Translations under genes and position numbers: made by a program | Notes under the pieces: model-generated | What the model was told of the DNA's origin: nothing | What the model saw: only the letters and a program-made list of their open reading frames with translations | Database searches by the model: none | Origin: Scolanthus callimorphus | Lineage: Eukaryota; Cnidaria; Anthozoa; Actiniaria; Edwardsiidae | Reading direction: 5' to 3' | Length of the DNA: 64,000 bases | NCBI GenBank assembly: GCA_033964015.1 | Contig: CM066913.1 | Span: forward strand, 3,784,169 to 3,848,168 | Shown here: piece after piece, positions 59,946-64,000 of the stretch | How positions within the stretch are numbered: position 1 is the first letter of the stretch | Layout of the letters: every line of letters begins with the position of its first letter

Positions 59946-62900
59946 TATTCCCAAAGCAACGTTGATTGAATTAGGTGTACATTACGTTAGTGCAGGCGCC
60001 AGTGTACAGGTGATAGCTAACTTTAAGATGACAGAAGAGGCTGCATCTTGTGGAATTCGTAATAAGACTTTTTGCATTCAATAAAACATCCCTTGTAGAT
60101 GTGTCCCCAAAAAGACAATGAAACAGGAACGGTCCAAGTTAAAACAGTCCAAAAAAATAGTTCTTAGGAATTTTCTTACAATTTTAATACTGTTTTCACT
60201 GCGTTTTTGCTGTTTATAGGTAACAAACTTAGATCTACAGTGTTATCTTTACTGAACGTTAAAAGTTGTGCATTGGGATAATGTGCTAATATGTTTTCTT
60301 TATTTCAATTTTACAAAGAATGTTTTCTCGCAACAGGAAACCTTCCAGATGCATCCCAAAGGATTGATCCCTTCTTTTGAATTAAACGGAACTTTTCTTT
60401 GCAAAAGGGGGTAATACATTGATAAAGTGGTGGTCATCAAATGCGAAATCTCTGGGGTCGATTAAAAAGCTTTTAAGCCATAAATAGCATTAGGTGGTAG
60501 CCCTGATATTCAGCCTTGTTATCGTTGCAGTTCGTGTTCATACAGAAAAGTTGGGCTTTCTTTCCCGGTGACCCGGTCTTCATTCACTTTCACCAAATAA
60601 CATTAATCAGCTGGTTGTCATGTACTTCTGCGAACTCTGTAGCAACAGCAACAGCTAAACCGTGTTTTCGCTTCTTCCTTCGATCACAACTAGCACTTTG
60701 TAACCACAAATCCACAAACATCACTCAGAGTTTTGGCAAAAGCTACGGTCCGAATTGCTTAGATGTTTGATTCAGGGTTCACCTTGAAAACACAATAAAA
60801 GTCGGTGCAGGGTTCGTAGAATTATGAAAACCGCAGTAACAAGACGTTAAGATATTTCCACATTGTCCTTTCTCTCTGTTTGTCTTTGATATTTCCACAT
60901 GAAAACGTTTCGTGCAGATGAACCTTCATATCACTAAAATTATAATAATCTTATCTCTAACTGAAAATACGTTTTCGTGGCGCCCTTATACAATTTCGTA
61001 TACTATTCAGTAGCGAAGGAGTAGAGAAAAAGAGATGCGAATTTTTATTTTGTGAATTAATGTGTTGAACTGGCTAGTATAGTCAATTAACAAAAAGCAA
61101 AATATAATGTCGACTAGATAAACAGGTCAATAACACTACAGCAAAAAAACGGGAAACTAATGCAAACTGACATTAACTAAAATGAAAAATATATCTTGAA
61201 ATAGTAAATTGGAAATATTCAGGGTAGCACCGACGATTGAGATTGAAAGAGTAAACTACTAAATGCAGAATCGTCTGAATATCTCAAAATGATAATAAAT
61301 CTCTAACTAAAAATAGTCTGTTTCTTTATTCGTAGTGGCCTATACAACTGCGTATTTTTTTCAAAATGACAAAGGGACACCTAATTTTCATTTGTGTCTG
61401 TCAACCCTCTTAGATTAATAGGGCGATGAACGGCCAACACACACGAGCAAAAAACAAAAACTTCAAGAACAGCAACACATAGTTATACAGTACTGCTTAG
61501 ACAGACTACTGAGCTCCAAGGAGTAAAACTTACCTTAATCTGATAGAGGTTGTTACAATGAAGAACTGGCTGCAGAAGTGTTTATATCAAGACGGGTTTT
61601 CATTTAAGATTTCTACAAAACCAAATTGCGTCTGTGCCAAGTTAGTGATAGTCGGCCTCTCAATTCGTCAGGTGCGCCCTTCGAGCTAATGGTCCAGACC
61701 TTCATCCCTAAGTGGTTAAAATCTTATCCACTCGGAAAACTTATCGGTTATCGGTGGTGTTCTTTTCCGGAAATTATCTGACAAAAAAAGATGATTTATT
61801 GCGCAAGCGGGTAAAACTCGAGAGATTTACTCAACTTTGCCTGCAGCCATATTGTATGTAAAGTTGAGAAGAACTCGCGCATAACGCGTCAGCTTCAATT
61901 TTTTGCTTTTCCCTCATCCCTTCTCTCTGTGTTTTCCAATTTTGTTGCTTGTTATTACTATGATTATTCTTATTATATGTTATTTAGACTTTTTATAGCC
62001 TTGTTACTGCTGAGGGCCATCAGTTAGAAAACTATCCTGTATGGTTATATATGAAACCCTCGTGAAATAAAGTTTATTGTATTGTACTGCATTGTTTCGT
62101 ACAATTCTAGTATTTATAATATGACATTTCTGCATTCGCTGAAGACGGCTCGTAAATTACAAACATTTTAGACATCACTCGTGGTATTTATGCCAAATAT
62201 CACTACAAACCATGCTATTACCTATAATAATCCGCGCGAGCTTAAAATCGTGTATTTTAGTTGTTTCGACGACTCGAAGATTCGGATTTAATGAGCTGTC
62301 TTCGTCCTGATATTCATACAGTCAATTCCCAAGGGACGCAGCGCATGTGACACGTGATCCCATGACAGGGATCCCGAACTGTAGATCTTAATTGCGTTTT
62401 TCCCTATATTTTAGGGCAGCTCTCCGAAAAAGAAGTCGTACTGTAATATGTCTTACTTCTGCGGTTCTAGTCGTCGCATTTTCTACCGGCTTTAGCATTA
62501 ATTTAATAGACTTCTTACATGCAATTCAAAACCTATCGATCAATTTTGCTCGATTTTTGTTGGATTGAAGTTCACAAAAATTTGCAAAGGCCACTCCGAA
62601 CGCCTGCTCAATTGAAGTTTTTTAAGACACCCAAAAATATTTCCAAAGTTCTCTGTTGGTTGTGCTTCTCTAGCTCACGGTCTGCTGGTTACACTTGATT
62701 GTCTTTCATAAATTTTGGATCCTTCAACATTTTCCGCATGCTGGAATGTTGAAGGATTCAAATTAGCAAAGATACAGCGAAGTCGAACCGAACCGACGAT
62801 GCAAAACTTACGTTGTTTAGGAATTTCAGGTCAAAAGAATTGTTATTCCATGTCTCATAAGGCGTACGTCGAATTAGGCGTGCAGAAAGTCCGTTGAAAA

Positions 62901-63373
62901 ACACAAATTCGAATGTTTACAGTCAAGCGACCACGTCTGATAAATTCAAGACGGGCTGCCCTCGCCTCTGATTGGCGGCAGGGGGTGCACCACCAAGTTA
63001 AGACGCTTATATATCGGTCGAGAAAAGCGCTATCGCCTTCAAACTTTCTCTCCAAACATAATTTTGTATGTTCTGTACATCCATGGGGTTTTGGCATTTA
63101 GAGCAAGATTTCAGGAGATAAATTTAGTCACATGACAAGTGAAACCCAAGAATTGTGATGCTTGGGCGCATGATGACCCATTATTAAACTTTTAGAATAC
63201 AGTTTGAATATATTTCAAGAAAGCTTTTTACAAAGAAAGTGGATTTTATAATATTTCAACGATACTTCGGTTTTCAGCAGAAAGCAACTCAACTCGGAGG
63301 GTTTTTTTTGCTTGTTTCTCTTGGCGCGCGCACTTGAATGGCTTCCCAGTCACGTATCACTTGTTTTGCTAAT
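59946..63373. other. Intergenic DNA, no supported gene
   Basis: Bases about 61930-62095, ending in gaaaccctcgtgaaataaag, look like the 3' end of a non-LTR retrotransposon, but no coding part precedes them. A hairpin at 62708-62757 (ggatccttcaacatt and aatgttgaaggattc) is present. CCAAT-like (attggcgg, 62970) and TATA-like (cttatatat, 63006) motifs lie close together, yet no ORF follows. Confidence 0.4.
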
Positions 63374-63589
63374 GCCTGGTGCACACTTGGACATAACGAC
63401 ATAAGAAAAATATCACGCAAACACAATTTAGTGGTTTGCAAACGTTGAAGTCGACAAAAAATAACATAAGATTGCTTTGGTGAAGTAATCTAATGACGAT
63501 TCATGGAAAATACTGTTAATTTCAATTATTTTCCCATGCTTTTTTCGTTCCAACATGGCGTCGTTATGTCGCTAGTGTGCACCGGGCTT
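63374..63589. mobile_element. MITE with GCCTGGTGCACACT termini, copy 2
   Basis: gcctggtgcacacttggaca at the left pairs with gctagtgtgcaccgggc at the right. It is the second copy of the 50432-50637 family in the same orientation. In this copy the left arm also includes cataacgacataa, complementary to gtcgttatgtc near the right end, so its inverted repeats are longer. Confidence 0.75.
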
Positions 63590-64000
63590 AATTAAAAACA
63601 AATACTGAATGGGCTACAAGCCGTATTAACTAAATGCCCCAATGAAATTCTTAAAATCTGCATTAAGCTGTGATAAACTCAAGATATGGTAATTTCTTTT
63701 TCTGGAGAAAGCGTTTCCGTGACATTTTTAGGCTAGTTGCAGTTTTCTTAAATCTGGTGAAATCATAGGAGCAAAACACTCATAAGCTCACATGTCATTA
63801 TCTAAATTGAATTTCGCACCACACACTTAGAATTCGAGATATCAACTTTAAATGTTCCAATTATGTCCTATTTCTCGCCCTCTAGTGATATTCAAATTCA
63901 TCGTTTTATAGATTATTGCTGAACGTTTCTATGCTAATGAACTGAAACTGTAATTAAGGAGGCTGCTTACACTTTTTTCTGCCCTCGACCACCAAACTTT
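63590..64000. other. Right edge of window, no feature seen
   Basis: AT-rich DNA without a convincing ORF, splice site pair or inverted repeat. Confidence 0.5.

Overview
The window looks like nuclear DNA of an anthozoan cnidarian, most likely a stony coral. The evidence is AT-rich sequence with small exons separated by GT-AG introns, intronless rhodopsin-class GPCR genes, and a very high load of short inverted-repeat elements. The species cannot be named from the sequence alone. There are no bacterial operons, CRISPR arrays, rRNA genes or canonical tRNA genes. Exon boundaries below were read by eye from splice signals, reading-frame phase and protein similarity.

Left part (1-19.3 kb). A four-exon plus-strand gene model (538-3713) encodes a cysteine-rich protein with a GPI-anchor-like C terminus. 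A minus-strand gene (4546-7278) encodes a single-pass membrane protein with an N-glycosylated ectodomain. I could not assign a family to either. Between 7.3 and 19.3 kb I see no convincing gene, only transposon-derived structures. The most striking is a 1.67-kb terminal-inverted-repeat element carrying eight 128-bp repeats, each with a double CRE-like palindrome and a CACGTG box.

Central part (19.3-41.6 kb). An intronless peptide-receptor-like GPCR lies at 19462-20883. Next is a complete 19-exon minus-strand orthologue of PUM3 (Pumilio homologue 3, 624 aa, 34655 to 26751). Head-to-head with it, 272 bp away, is a complete 6-exon plus-strand gene for a mitochondrial AK3-type adenylate kinase (257 aa, 34928-41568). 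The shared interval should act as a bidirectional promoter. Both genes carry transposon fragments in their introns: several MITEs in PUM3, and an antisense LINE fragment plus two tRNA-derived SINE-like sequences in AK3.

Right part (41.6-64 kb). An intronless class A GPCR of amine/melatonin-like type sits on the minus strand at 45947-47011. The rest is intergenic DNA with inverted-repeat elements. These include a 1.8-kb foldback (two arms of about 0.82 kb) with TTAA ends, nested in a second inverted repeat, and a shorter element with the same terminal motif.

Apart from PUM3 and AK3, which probably share a promoter, nothing shows that the genes work together. Most of the ORFs of about 60-150 codons elsewhere look like chance ORFs or lie inside repeats.
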